Origin: Comamonas_C sp026954015
GTDB taxonomy: Bacteria; Pseudomonadota; Gammaproteobacteria; Burkholderiales; Burkholderiaceae_C
DNA: 64,000 bases
Direction of reading: 5' to 3'
Assembly (NCBI GenBank): GCA_035063785.1
Contig: JAPSFS010000013.1
Coordinates: 1 to 64,000 of the forward strand
Shown here: in pieces, positions 51,865 to 59,905 of the stretch
Position numbering within the stretch: position 1 is the first letter of the stretch
Layout of the letters: every line of letters starts with the position of its first letter
Program-made: the position numbers and the translations under genes
The notes under the pieces: model-generated
What the model was told of the DNA's origin: nothing
Databases searched by the model: none
What the model saw: the letters and a program-made list of their open reading frames with translations, nothing else

Positions 51865-52566
51865 TCACAGCGGCTGCATGCCGTGGTGGCGCTTGGCCGC
51901 CGTGGCCTGCGGGCCGGCGAGGAAGGCCAGAAACCCCTGCGCCGCTTCGGCATCGCGGCAACCCGCCACCAGCGCGCCGGAAAACACCGTGTCGATCGCG
52001 ACCGCCGGCGGCAGCTCGCCCACGACGGTGATGCCCGGCACATGCAGCAATTCACTGAGCTGCTGAAACCCCAGCGCCGCTTCGCCCTGCGCGACCAGCT
52101 GCCCCACCGGAATGCCGGGGCGCGCCTGCACCAGGCGCGCCTGCACCTGCGCCGCGATGCCCCAGCGCGCGAACAGCGCCAGCAGCGCCTTGCCGCTCGG
52201 GCCCGTGGAATAGCCGATGCTCGCCGCCGCCAATACCGCCGCCTGCAGCGCCGCTTCGGTGCCGATATCCGGCAGCGGCGCCTGCGCGGCAACCGCGACG
52301 GCCGTGCTGGAACGCACCCAGTCCACCTTGCTCCCGGCCACCGCGTGGCCGTCGGACTCCAGCCTGTCGATGGCGTCGCTCGACAGCAGCACCAGGTCGA
52401 GCGCTTCGCCCGCCTGCACGCGCCGCGCGGCATCGACGCCGCCGACGGATTCCACTGCCACCGGCCGCCCGCCCTGCTGCTGCCACGCCGACGCCAGATC
52501 CCCAAGCACCGCGCGCGTGGCCATCGAAGAAATGGCGCGCAAGGCGGGGCTGGTGCGGGCGTTCAT
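51865..52566 (-). CDS. ModA-like substrate-binding-domain protein without signal peptide
   Basis: A 233-residue protein with a type II periplasmic-binding fold like ModA/SBP_bac_11 proteins: ALDLVLLSSDAIDRLESDGHAV and STGPSGKALLALFARWGIA. No signal peptide is visible, so it may stay in the cytoplasm. It is the first gene of the lig operon, divergent from the LysR gene. In Comamonas pmd operons the first position is occupied by pmdU. I cannot tell whether this protein is related and assign no enzyme activity. Confidence 0.75.
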   Translation of the reverse strand: MNARTSPALRAISSMATRAVLGDLASAWQQQGGRPVAVESVGGVDAARRVQAGEALDLVLLSSDAIDRLESDGHAVAGSKVDWVRSSTAVAVAAQAPLPDIGTEAALQAAVLAAASIGYSTGPSGKALLALFARWGIAAQVQARLVQARPGIPVGQLVAQGEAALGFQQLSELLHVPGITVVGELPPAVAIDTVFSGALVAGCRDAEAAQGFLAFLAGPQATAAKRHHGMQPL

Positions 52567-52617
52567 GGTGATCGGTGGGTCGCTGCTGCAATTGCGGTCA
52601 TTGTGGATAACCGAGCC

Positions 52618-52675
52618 AGATCAAACAAGGGCAGACAGCCACTAGCAGGTAGAACAAAATGGCATAACTTGATCT
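52618..52675. promoter_or_regulatory. Candidate LysR-type regulatory region of the lig operon
   Basis: The divergent intergenic region holds inverted AGATCAA (52618-52624) and TTGATCT (52669-52675) arms 44 bases apart, spacing that fits recognition and activation sites bound by one LysR tetramer. Confidence 0.5.
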
Positions 52676-52698
52676 GCGACAACGGACTGCCCCTCGCC

Positions 52699-53607
52699 AT
52701 GGACTTGAAGCAACTGGAATATTTCGTGCGCGTGGCCGAACTCGGCAGCTTCACCCGCGCCGCACAGGCGCTGGAGGTGGCGCAGCCCGCGCTCAGCCGC
52801 CAGGTGCGCGCGCTGGAGCTGGAGCTGCGCGAGACGCTGCTCACGCGCACAGGCCGCGGCGTGGTGCCCACCGACGCGGGGCAGCGCCTGCTGGAGCACG
52901 GTCACGCCATCCTGCAAGGCGTGGCGGCGGCGCGCGACGATCTGCGCAGCCAGCGCGGCGAGCCGGTGGGCCAGGTGACGGTGGGCCTGCCTCCGAGCCT
53001 GGCGCGGCGCCTCACGCCGCTCCTGATCCGGCGCTTCCAGCGCGAGATGCCCAAGGCCAGACTGCAGATCGTCGAGGCGTTTTCCGTCACCATCGCCGAG
53101 TGGCTGGGCAGCGCGCGCATGGATCTCGGCCTGGTCTATACGCCCGCCAACCACCCGCAAATCGAAGCCGAGCCGGTGCTGGAGGAACGCCTGTGCCTGA
53201 TCGGCCCGGCCGGCAGCCTCCCAAACGAGGGCGTGGCCTTCGCCGACCTGGCGCGCTACCCGCTCGTGATGCCCCAACGCAGCCAGATCTTTCGCAAGCT
53301 CATGGAGGCGCAGGCCCTGCTCTCGCACGTGAAGCTCGACGTGGTCTGGGAGGTCTCGAGCGTGCCGGTCATCCTGGATCTGGTACGCGCCGGCTACGGC
53401 TACGCCGCGCTCACCGACAGCGCGCTGCAGGGCCAGGGCGGCGACCGCGGCCTCATCGAGGCACCGATCCACTCCCCGCACATCGTGAGCACGCTGTGCG
53501 TGGTGCAACCCGCGGGCAAGCGCGCCACCCCGCTCGTGCGGCGCACGGCGCAGTTGCTGCGGCAGGTGAGCCTGCGGGTGTGCGCTGCGGAAAGCGGAGA
53601 GGCTTGA
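52699..53607 (+). CDS. LysR-family regulator of the protocatechuate 4,5-cleavage operon
   Basis: A 302-residue LysR protein. The HTH is MDLKQLEYFVRVAELGSFTRAAQALEVAQPALSRQVRALE in pieces over residues 1-60, and the effector domain follows (VGQVTVGLPPSLARRL ... RLCLIGPAGSLP). It is divergent from the lig operon, the position of known lig/pmd activators. The inducer is probably protocatechuate or a pathway intermediate. The ATG at 52699 was chosen at the conserved HTH start. Confidence 0.88.
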   Translation: MDLKQLEYFVRVAELGSFTRAAQALEVAQPALSRQVRALELELRETLLTRTGRGVVPTDAGQRLLEHGHAILQGVAAARDDLRSQRGEPVGQVTVGLPPSLARRLTPLLIRRFQREMPKARLQIVEAFSVTIAEWLGSARMDLGLVYTPANHPQIEAEPVLEERLCLIGPAGSLPNEGVAFADLARYPLVMPQRSQIFRKLMEAQALLSHVKLDVVWEVSSVPVILDLVRAGYGYAALTDSALQGQGGDRGLIEAPIHSPHIVSTLCVVQPAGKRATPLVRRTAQLLRQVSLRVCAAESGEA

Positions 53608-53686
53608 GGCGCAATGGGTGGGCCACGTCTACTACCCGTGATCATTTGTTCATCTCTTGATAAAACGTGGATTTTTTTGCATACTT

Positions 53687-53703
53687 TTCAAGTACGTATT
53701 GAA
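53687..53703. promoter_or_regulatory. Palindrome upstream of the VapBC-type operon
   Basis: TTCAAGTACGTATTGAA with TTCAA/TTGAA arms lies 15 bases before the antitoxin start codon, in an AT-rich promoter region. It is a good candidate for antitoxin autoregulation. Confidence 0.5.
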
Positions 53704-53717
53704 CGCAGGAGTACTCC

Positions 53718-53942
53718 ATGAACGCCATCGTTGCCGAGCGGGGCCAGGTCACCATTCCGAAGGCCCTGCGCGACCAGCTCGGCATCGGCCCCGGCACCGT
53801 GCTCGAATTCACCGCTGAGAACGGACGCCTGATCGCCACCAAGCGCGTGGACAATCACCCCGCCTTTCAGCTCCTGGGCAAGCGCAGCCGCGGCCGCAGC
53901 ACCGCGCAGGTCATGGACGAGCTGCGGGGTCGGGCGCAATGA
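53718..53942 (+). CDS. AbrB/MazE-fold antitoxin, VapB-type
   Basis: A 74-residue DNA-binding protein. The swapped-hairpin AbrB fold is seen in AIVAERGQVTIPKALRDQLGIGPGTVLEF. The C-terminal tail (LLGKRSRGRSTAQVMDELRG) would wrap around the toxin. It overlaps the toxin gene by four bases (ATGA) and has a GGAG ribosome-binding site. Confidence 0.92.
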   Translation: MNAIVAERGQVTIPKALRDQLGIGPGTVLEFTAENGRLIATKRVDNHPAFQLLGKRSRGRSTAQVMDELRGRAQ

Positions 53943-54349
53943 TCACCGCCGTCGACACCAACGTCCTCATCGACATCCTCGAAGGCGATCCCGAATTCGG
54001 CGCCGCCTCCGCCGCGGCCTTGGCGCGCGCGGCGCAGGAGGGTGCACTGGTCGCCTGCGAAGCCGTATGGGCCGAGGTCGCCACGGCCTATGCACCAGCC
54101 GAAGACGTGGCCGAGGACCTGCGCACGCTGGGCCTGCGCTTCGCGCCGATGAACGAGGAAGCCGCCCTGCGCGCCGCCCGGGCCTGGGCGCGCTACCGTC
54201 AGGCCGGCGGCACCCGCAGCCGCATCGCGGCGGACTTTCTCATTGGCGCGCACGCCGCCTGCCAGGCCGACCGGCTGCTCACCCGCGACGACGGTTTTCA
54301 CCGCAAGCACTTCACCGGGCTCCAGGTGCAAGCCCCGGCAACCACATGA
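53939..54349 (+). CDS. PIN-domain RNase toxin, VapC-type
   Basis: A 136-residue PIN-domain nuclease. The acidic Mg2+-binding residues are in VDTNVLIDILEGD, CEAVWAEVATAY, RSRIAADFLIGAHA and TRDDGFHRKHF. VapC toxins cleave specific tRNA or rRNA. Complete pair with the upstream antitoxin. It lies between the lig regulator and the pobA locus and has no metabolic link to them. Confidence 0.92.
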   Translation: MITAVDTNVLIDILEGDPEFGAASAAALARAAQEGALVACEAVWAEVATAYAPAEDVAEDLRTLGLRFAPMNEEAALRAARAWARYRQAGGTRSRIAADFLIGAHAACQADRLLTRDDGFHRKHFTGLQVQAPATT

Positions 54350-54409
54350 CTTCCATGGCGCACAAGCGAGATAGTTTCGACATCCACCCGCGCGCGCCTT
54401 CGCTGTGCT

Positions 54410-55198
54410 TCACACCAGCGGCCGCAACCCCCGCGCCGCCTCCTGCAGCAGCGGCAGCAACTGCCGCACCAGCTCTTGCGGCTGCATCCGGTGGGTGGCG
54501 GTGACCACATTGAGCGCGGCCAGCGTGTTTCCGCGCATGTCGCGCAGGGGCACCGCGAGCGCCTGGATGCCCAGCTCGTGCTCCTGCACCGCGAGGCAGT
54601 AGTCCTGCCGCCGCACCTCGCCGAGCACCGCGTCCAGCGCGGCGACATCGTTCACCGTGTGCGCCGTCAGCCGCCGCAATCCGGTGTTCGCCAGCCAGGC
54701 GGCGCGCTCGGCATCGGGCAGCGCGGCGAGCAGCACCCGACCGGTGGAGGTAGCGTGCACCGGCAGGCGCGAGCCCAGGTGCACGCCGTGCGCAAGCAGC
54801 CGGTCGCCGCTTTCGCGCACCGCGCTGCGTGCGACGATCACGACGAAGTCGCCATCACGCACCGCGCACGAAAACGACAGCCCGGTGCGCGCGGCCAGGC
54901 TGTGCAGCTCGGGCTGCACCACGCGCGGCAGCCGGGCGCTGGCCATGTAGGCGCCTGAAAAGCGCAGCACCTTCGGCGCGAGCCAGTAGTACGCACCGTC
55001 GGATTCGAGATAGCCCAGGTGCGTCAGCGTGAGCAGGTGGCGGCGTGCGGCGGCGCGGGTGATGCCGGCGCGCTGCGCGGCCATGGTCGCGTTCAGGCGC
55101 TGGCGCTCGGTGTCGAAGCTTTCGAGCACCGACAGGCCCTTGGCAAGGCCGGCGATGTAGTCGGCATGCGCCAGTCCGGAAGGGGCAGAGTCGCTCAT
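54410..55198 (-). CDS. IclR-family regulator (PobR/PcaR-like)
   Basis: A 262-residue IclR protein. ADYIAGLAKGLSVLESFDTERQRLNATMAAQRAGITRAAARRHLLTLTHLGYLE, read in consecutive helices, is the winged HTH of the PcaR/PobR branch. The effector domain has GSRLPVHATSTGRVLLAALP and ALAVPLRDMRGNTLAALNVV. It is divergent from pobA and probably activates it in response to 4-hydroxybenzoate. Confidence 0.9.
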   Translation of the reverse strand: MSDSAPSGLAHADYIAGLAKGLSVLESFDTERQRLNATMAAQRAGITRAAARRHLLTLTHLGYLESDGAYYWLAPKVLRFSGAYMASARLPRVVQPELHSLAARTGLSFSCAVRDGDFVVIVARSAVRESGDRLLAHGVHLGSRLPVHATSTGRVLLAALPDAERAAWLANTGLRRLTAHTVNDVAALDAVLGEVRRQDYCLAVQEHELGIQALAVPLRDMRGNTLAALNVVTATHRMQPQELVRQLLPLLQEAARGLRPLV

Positions 55199-55230
55199 TT
55201 TGCGCGATCACCGAATGATTTGCGCGATCA
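55199..55230. promoter_or_regulatory. Direct repeats, candidate IclR/PobR operator
   Basis: TTTGCGCGATCA occurs twice (55199-55210 and 55219-55230), exactly 20 bases apart, adjoining the start codon of the IclR gene in the iclR-pobA divergent region. Tandem sites two helical turns apart fit a pair of dimers. Confidence 0.6.
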
Positions 55231-55334
55231 TCGCACAACACGCGCCGCAGCCGACTGGCCGGCAGGCCACGGAATCATTAGGCTTGAAGTTTCTCGACCA
55301 CCGCACCACGGCAGCATCCACGGAGACCCGGCCC

Positions 55335-56522
55335 ATGCCCGCTACCCCACACATTCCCGTCGTCATCATCGGCGCGGGCCCCGCCGGCCTGCTGCTTGGC
55401 CAGTTGCTCTACAAGGCGGGCATCGACAACATCATCCTCGAGCGCCATACGGCCGACTACGTGCTCGGCCGCATCCGCGCGGGCGTGCTGGAGCAGGTGA
55501 CGATGGACCTGCTGCACGACGCCGGCGCAGCCGAGCGCATGGACCGCGACGGCCTGCACCACCACGGCATCGAGCTGCTCTTCGAAGGCAAGCGCCACCG
55601 CATCGACCTGCACGGTCTCACCGGTGGCAAGTTCGTCATGGTCTATGGCCAGACCGAGGTCACGCGCGACCTGATGAAGGTACGCGCCGACGAAGGTCTG
55701 ACCACCGTGTACGAGGCCGCGCACGTGCAGCCGCGCGACTTCGACACCGACCGCCCGCGCGTGCGCTACGAGCACGGTGGCGAGGTGCACGAGATCACCT
55801 GCGACTTCATCGCCGGCTGCGACGGCTTTCACGGCGCGTGCCGCGCCAGCATTCCGGAAGACCGCATCCGCCACTACGAGAAGGTCTACCCCTTCGGCTG
55901 GCTGGGCCTGATGAGCGACACGCCACCCGTGAGCAAGGAGCTGATCTACGTGAACAGCGAGCGCGGATTCGCGCTGTGCAGCCAGCGCAGCCTCACGCGC
56001 AGCCGCTACTACCTGCAGGTGCCGCTCACCGACAAGGTGGAGGACTGGAGCGATGAGGCCTTCTGGACCGAGCTCAGGCGCCGCCTCGACCCCGAGGCGC
56101 GCGAGCACCTCATCACCGGCCCGTCGATCGAAAAAAGCATCGCGCCGCTGCGCAGCTATGTGTGCGAGCCCATGCGCTTCGGCCGCATGTTCCTCGCGGG
56201 TGACGCCGCGCACATCGTGCCGCCCACCGGCGCCAAAGGGCTGAACCTCGCGGCATCCGACGTCGGCTACCTCTCGCGCGCCTTCATCGACTACTTCAAG
56301 AACAAGAGCACCCACGGCATCGACCGCTACTCCGAGCAGTGCCTCAAGCGCGTGTGGAAGGCCGAGCGCTTCTCGTGGTGGATGACCACGCTGATGCACA
56401 ACTTTCCCGAGGAGGGCGCGTTCCACACCAAGGTGCAGGAGGCCGAGCTCGACTACGTGGTGCACTCGCACGCCGCCTCCACCAGCCTCGCCGAGAACTA
56501 CGTCGGCCTGCCGATGGAGTGA
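55335..56522 (+). CDS. pobA: 4-hydroxybenzoate 3-monooxygenase
   Basis: A 395-residue flavoprotein that makes protocatechuate from 4-hydroxybenzoate with NADPH and O2. The Rossmann motif is VVIIGAGPAGLLLGQLLYKAG, then ERHTADYVLGRIRAGVLEQ (PobA-specific), the DG motif FIAGCDGFHGACR, and MFLAGDAAHIVPPTGAKGLNLAASDV. LPLTDKVEDWSD-type residues and the tail SLAENYVGLP are also PobA-like. It supplies the lig operon with its substrate. Confidence 0.96.
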   Translation: MPATPHIPVVIIGAGPAGLLLGQLLYKAGIDNIILERHTADYVLGRIRAGVLEQVTMDLLHDAGAAERMDRDGLHHHGIELLFEGKRHRIDLHGLTGGKFVMVYGQTEVTRDLMKVRADEGLTTVYEAAHVQPRDFDTDRPRVRYEHGGEVHEITCDFIAGCDGFHGACRASIPEDRIRHYEKVYPFGWLGLMSDTPPVSKELIYVNSERGFALCSQRSLTRSRYYLQVPLTDKVEDWSDEAFWTELRRRLDPEAREHLITGPSIEKSIAPLRSYVCEPMRFGRMFLAGDAAHIVPPTGAKGLNLAASDVGYLSRAFIDYFKNKSTHGIDRYSEQCLKRVWKAERFSWWMTTLMHNFPEEGAFHTKVQEAELDYVVHSHAASTSLAENYVGLPME

Positions 56523-56554
56523 AGGTGGCGCGGCATGCGCCACAATCGCCGGCC

Positions 56555-57193
56555 ATGCTGCACTACCTCACGGTTCCGGTCACGCCGTTCGCGCAGAACT
56601 GCTCGCTCGTCTGGTGTGACCAGACGCAGCAGGCCGCGGTCATCGACCCGGGCGGCGAGCTCGACCGCCTCATCGCCGAGGCCCGGCGTCTGGGCGTCAC
56701 GCTGGCCGCGATCTGGCTCACGCACGCGCACATCGACCACGCGGGGGGCGCCGGCGAACTGGCCGAGCGGCTCGCGCTCCCCATCATCGGCCCGCAGGAG
56801 GGCGACCAGTTCTGGATAGCCGGCCTGCCGCAGCAGGCAGCGATGTTCGGCTTTGCGCCCGCGCAGGCGTTCACGCCCACGCGCTGGCTGCACGACGGCG
56901 ACACCGTCACCATCGGGCGTGAGACCTTGCACGTGCGCCACTGCCCCGGCCACACGCCGGGCCACGTGGTGTTTCACGCGCCGCAGATCCAGCGCTGCTT
57001 CGTCGGCGACGTGCTGTTCGCGGGCAGCATAGGCCGCACGGATTTCCCGCGGGGCAACCACGAGCAGCTCATCGCCAGCATCACCGAGCGCCTGTGGCCC
57101 ATGGGCGACGACACGGTGTTCATTCCGGGACACGGGCCCGAGAGCACGTTCGGCCAGGAGCGGGCCACGAACCCCTACGTGGGCGGCACCTGA
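56555..57193 (+). CDS. MBL-fold metallohydrolase (glyoxalase II-like)
   Basis: A 212-residue metallo-beta-lactamase fold hydrolase. The zinc motif is LTHAHIDHAGGA, then RHCPGHTPGHVVFH, CFVGDVLFAGSIGRTDF and the final FIPGHGPEST. Close to the YcbL/GloB-type family, shorter than GloB. Likely a thioesterase-like or sulfur-handling enzyme; the substrate is unknown. It begins 32 bases after pobA. Confidence 0.9.
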   Translation: MLHYLTVPVTPFAQNCSLVWCDQTQQAAVIDPGGELDRLIAEARRLGVTLAAIWLTHAHIDHAGGAGELAERLALPIIGPQEGDQFWIAGLPQQAAMFGFAPAQAFTPTRWLHDGDTVTIGRETLHVRHCPGHTPGHVVFHAPQIQRCFVGDVLFAGSIGRTDFPRGNHEQLIASITERLWPMGDDTVFIPGHGPESTFGQERATNPYVGGT

Positions 57194-57205
57194 AACTTTC
57201 GTTTC

Positions 57206-57250
57206 GATAGCTGCCAGCGCTTTCCAGCAAAGCGCGGGGCCCTGTTTTCC
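57206..57250 (+). repeat. Dispersed GATAGCT/CAGCGCTT repeat
   Basis: GATAGCTGCCAGCGCTTT followed by CAGCAAAGCGC is a near-consensus copy after the MBL gene. Confidence 0.7.
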
Positions 57251-57435
57251 CTGTAAACCGCGGCCTGCGGCGCTGGCGTACACTGCGCGCCAGCTACCGC
57301 ATCACCGCATGTTCATCGCTCCACCCCTCACGCGCCGCCGCCGTTTCATCACGCGGCTGCGCCACTGTGGGCCGCCCGGGCAGCAACACGAATGCGCAAT
57401 TCGTCGTTCGACCGTCCTCGCCTGGAGCAATGACC

Positions 57436-59088
57436 ATGGCTCTCGCCTTTCGCCCCCGCACTCTCGACGCCCTCAAGGGCTATGACCGCGCGCGCCTGAT
57501 CGCCGACATCGGCGCGGGCCTCACCGTCGCCGTGGTCGCGTTGCCGCTGGCGATGGCCTTCGCGATCGCTTCGGGGCTCAAGCCCGAAGCCGGCATCTTC
57601 ACCACCATCATCGCGGGCTTTCTGGTGGCGCTGCTGGGCGGCAGCCGCGTGCAGATCGGCGGGCCGGCCGGCGCGTTCATCGTCATCGTCTACGGCATCG
57701 TGCAGCAGTACGGCGTGGCCAACCTCATCATCGCCACCGCGCTCTCGGGCGTGATGCTCTTCGTGATGGGGCTGTTCAAGCTCGGCACGCTGGTGCGCTA
57801 CATCCCGGTGTCGGTCATCACGGGCTTCACCAACGGCATCGCGGTGCTGATCGCGCTATCGCAGATCAAGGACTTCCTGGGCCTGTCGATCACCGACATG
57901 CCGGCGGACTTCTTCGGCATCCTGGGCGCGGTCGGCGCGCACCTGCACACGCTCAACGGCTGGGCGCTCGCCATCGCGCTCGGCTCGCTCGCGGTCATCG
58001 TCACGTGGCAGCACTTCCTGCCGTCGCTGGGCGCGCGCGCACCATTCTCGGGCAAGCTCACGACGGTGCCGGGCGCGATCGTCGCGCTCGTGCTCGCCAC
58101 GACGCTCGTCGCGCTCTTCGGCGTGCCGGTGGAAACCATAGGCAGCCGCTTCGGCGGCATTCCGGCGGCGCTGCCCGCCTTCGCACTGCCGGCGTTTTCG
58201 TGGGAGTCGGCGCGCTTTCTGCTGATGCCCGCGATCACGCTCGCGCTGCTGGGCGCCATCGAATCGCTGCTGTGCGCGCGCGTGGCCGACGGCATGATCG
58301 GAGACCGGCACGACCCCAACCAGGAGCTGATGGCGCAGGGCATCGCCAACGCCGTCGTGCCCTTTCTCGGCGGCATGCCCGCCACCGGCACCATCGCGCG
58401 CACCGTCACCAACGTGAAGAGCGGCGCCACCAGCCCCATCGCGGGCATGGTGCACGCGCTGGTGCTGCTGGTGGTCATCCTCATCGCGGCGCCGCTCGCC
58501 AGCTCCATTCCGCTCGCGTGCCTCGCGGCCATCCTGATGCACGTGGCGTGGAACATGGGCCAGTGGCGCGCGTTCGCGCACCTGCGGCGCTTTCGCGCCC
58601 CCTACGGCACGACGCTGCTCGCCGTGTTCCTGCTCACCGTGGTGTTCGACCTCACGGTGGCGGTGCAGGTGGGCATATTCGCGGCCTGTGCCACCTTCAT
58701 CTACCGCATGTCGCGCCTCACGCGCGCCGAGCCGGTGGCCCTGCCCGAGCAGGATGGGGTGGCGGGCGAAGTACGCGCCTGGCGCATCGCCGGCGCGCTG
58801 TTTTTCGGTTCGACCACGGCGCTGGAGACCCTGCAAGACGCGCTGCCCACGCGCGCGCTCGTGCTCGACCTTGCAAGCGTGGTCTACATGGACACGACCG
58901 GCGCGGCCACGCTGGGCGCGCTGCTGCAGACGTGCAGCGACCGCGGCGTGCGCGTGCTGATCGCGGGCTTGGGCGGACAGCCTCTGGAGATGGCCGAACG
59001 CAGCGGGCTGCCCACGCGCGGCGAGGTTCACCTTTATCCCGATCTGCCGAGCGCCATCGCGGCCACACGCAGCAATCCGGTGGCCTGA
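57436..59088 (+). CDS. SulP-family anion transporter with STAS domain
   Basis: A 550-residue membrane protein. SulP transmembrane motifs cover residues 20-430, for example AGLTVAVVALPLAMAFAIASGL, GGPAGAFIVIVYGIV and GGMPATGTIARTVTNVKSGATSPIAGM. A cytoplasmic STAS domain follows at 440-540 (ALFFGSTTALETLQDAL...LVLDLASVVYMDTTGAATL). Members carry sulfate, bicarbonate or other anions. The ATG at 57436 is best placed relative to a GGAG ribosome-binding site; the ATG two codons before is possible. Confidence 0.9.
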   Translation: MALAFRPRTLDALKGYDRARLIADIGAGLTVAVVALPLAMAFAIASGLKPEAGIFTTIIAGFLVALLGGSRVQIGGPAGAFIVIVYGIVQQYGVANLIIATALSGVMLFVMGLFKLGTLVRYIPVSVITGFTNGIAVLIALSQIKDFLGLSITDMPADFFGILGAVGAHLHTLNGWALAIALGSLAVIVTWQHFLPSLGARAPFSGKLTTVPGAIVALVLATTLVALFGVPVETIGSRFGGIPAALPAFALPAFSWESARFLLMPAITLALLGAIESLLCARVADGMIGDRHDPNQELMAQGIANAVVPFLGGMPATGTIARTVTNVKSGATSPIAGMVHALVLLVVILIAAPLASSIPLACLAAILMHVAWNMGQWRAFAHLRRFRAPYGTTLLAVFLLTVVFDLTVAVQVGIFAACATFIYRMSRLTRAEPVALPEQDGVAGEVRAWRIAGALFFGSTTALETLQDALPTRALVLDLASVVYMDTTGAATLGALLQTCSDRGVRVLIAGLGGQPLEMAERSGLPTRGEVHLYPDLPSAIAATRSNPVA

Positions 59089-59194
59089 GATCACCGCGCA
59101 ATAATCAGCCAGGCCCTCTGGGCGAGGGGCCCGCGTGACTCCGGCTCGTCGCCATCGGCACGCCGGCCAAAAAGGTCCCCTTTCGGGGTAAATC

Positions 59195-59905
59195 ATGGGC
59201 ACGAATCAAGAGTCAGAAACCAACGCCAACGGTGAAAACACGTTGGGCCGGATATGGTCATTTCTCAACCGGGATGTTCGGTCATTCCTTCCGTTGCGGA
59301 AACCAGAACCCTCGGTTACCCCAAAGACGCAGGAACCAGCGGAGCCGCAACTCATCGTCCAGGAAGAATCGGCGCCGCCCCCTCCACCAGTGTTGCCGCT
59401 GACCCGCCCAGACCGGTTGCGCGTGGTGGAATTCGAACGCAAGGTGCTTGACTGGCGTGACAAGGCTCACATCGACATTACATCCACGATGGATACGCAA
59501 TGCCGGTCCCTGATCGACGAAATGGATCGGGAGCTGGACCGCTTGGGTTTCCTGGGGAGGTGGTTCGCCGACCCTGCCAGTGAAGTCCTCAGCCATCAAC
59601 TCGAGGCCTTGATCCGCGCACCCATGACCAAACAACTCGGGGCTTTACAGGCGGAGCTCTACGTCGTAAATCCACCCGCAGACCCGGGCCTCGGCAATCG
59701 ACCGAACGGGTCACTGTTCAACAAAGCACGTCTTGCGCAACACCCTGCGGGCCTCAAACAGGTGCCGTTCAAACCCTCGGCCCGGGAAGAGATCGTCCGG
59801 CAACTACGCGCGTGGATACTGGAACCGGACGGACTCGCACCACATTTTTGCGCACAAGCCACGAAAATCGGCGCCCACCTGTTGGAGGAACACGGCACAT
59901 GCTAG
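59195..59905 (+). CDS. Unknown protein, first gene of a two-gene module
   Basis: A 236-residue protein I do not recognise. Residues 1-75 are low-complexity, charged and proline-rich with a run of five prolines, probably disordered. Residues 75-135 (LRVVEFERKVLDWRDKAHIDI... and LIDEMDRELDRLGFLGRWF) are charged and helical, likely coiled coil. The rest (APMTKQLGALQAELYVV and SAREEIVRQLRAWILEP) is helical. No signal peptide or enzyme motif. GC is lower than in neighbours, suggesting transfer. It overlaps the next gene by seven bases, implying coupled expression and joint action. Confidence 0.8.
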   Translation: MGTNQESETNANGENTLGRIWSFLNRDVRSFLPLRKPEPSVTPKTQEPAEPQLIVQEESAPPPPPVLPLTRPDRLRVVEFERKVLDWRDKAHIDITSTMDTQCRSLIDEMDRELDRLGFLGRWFADPASEVLSHQLEALIRAPMTKQLGALQAELYVVNPPADPGLGNRPNGSLFNKARLAQHPAGLKQVPFKPSAREEIVRQLRAWILEPDGLAPHFCAQATKIGAHLLEEHGTC

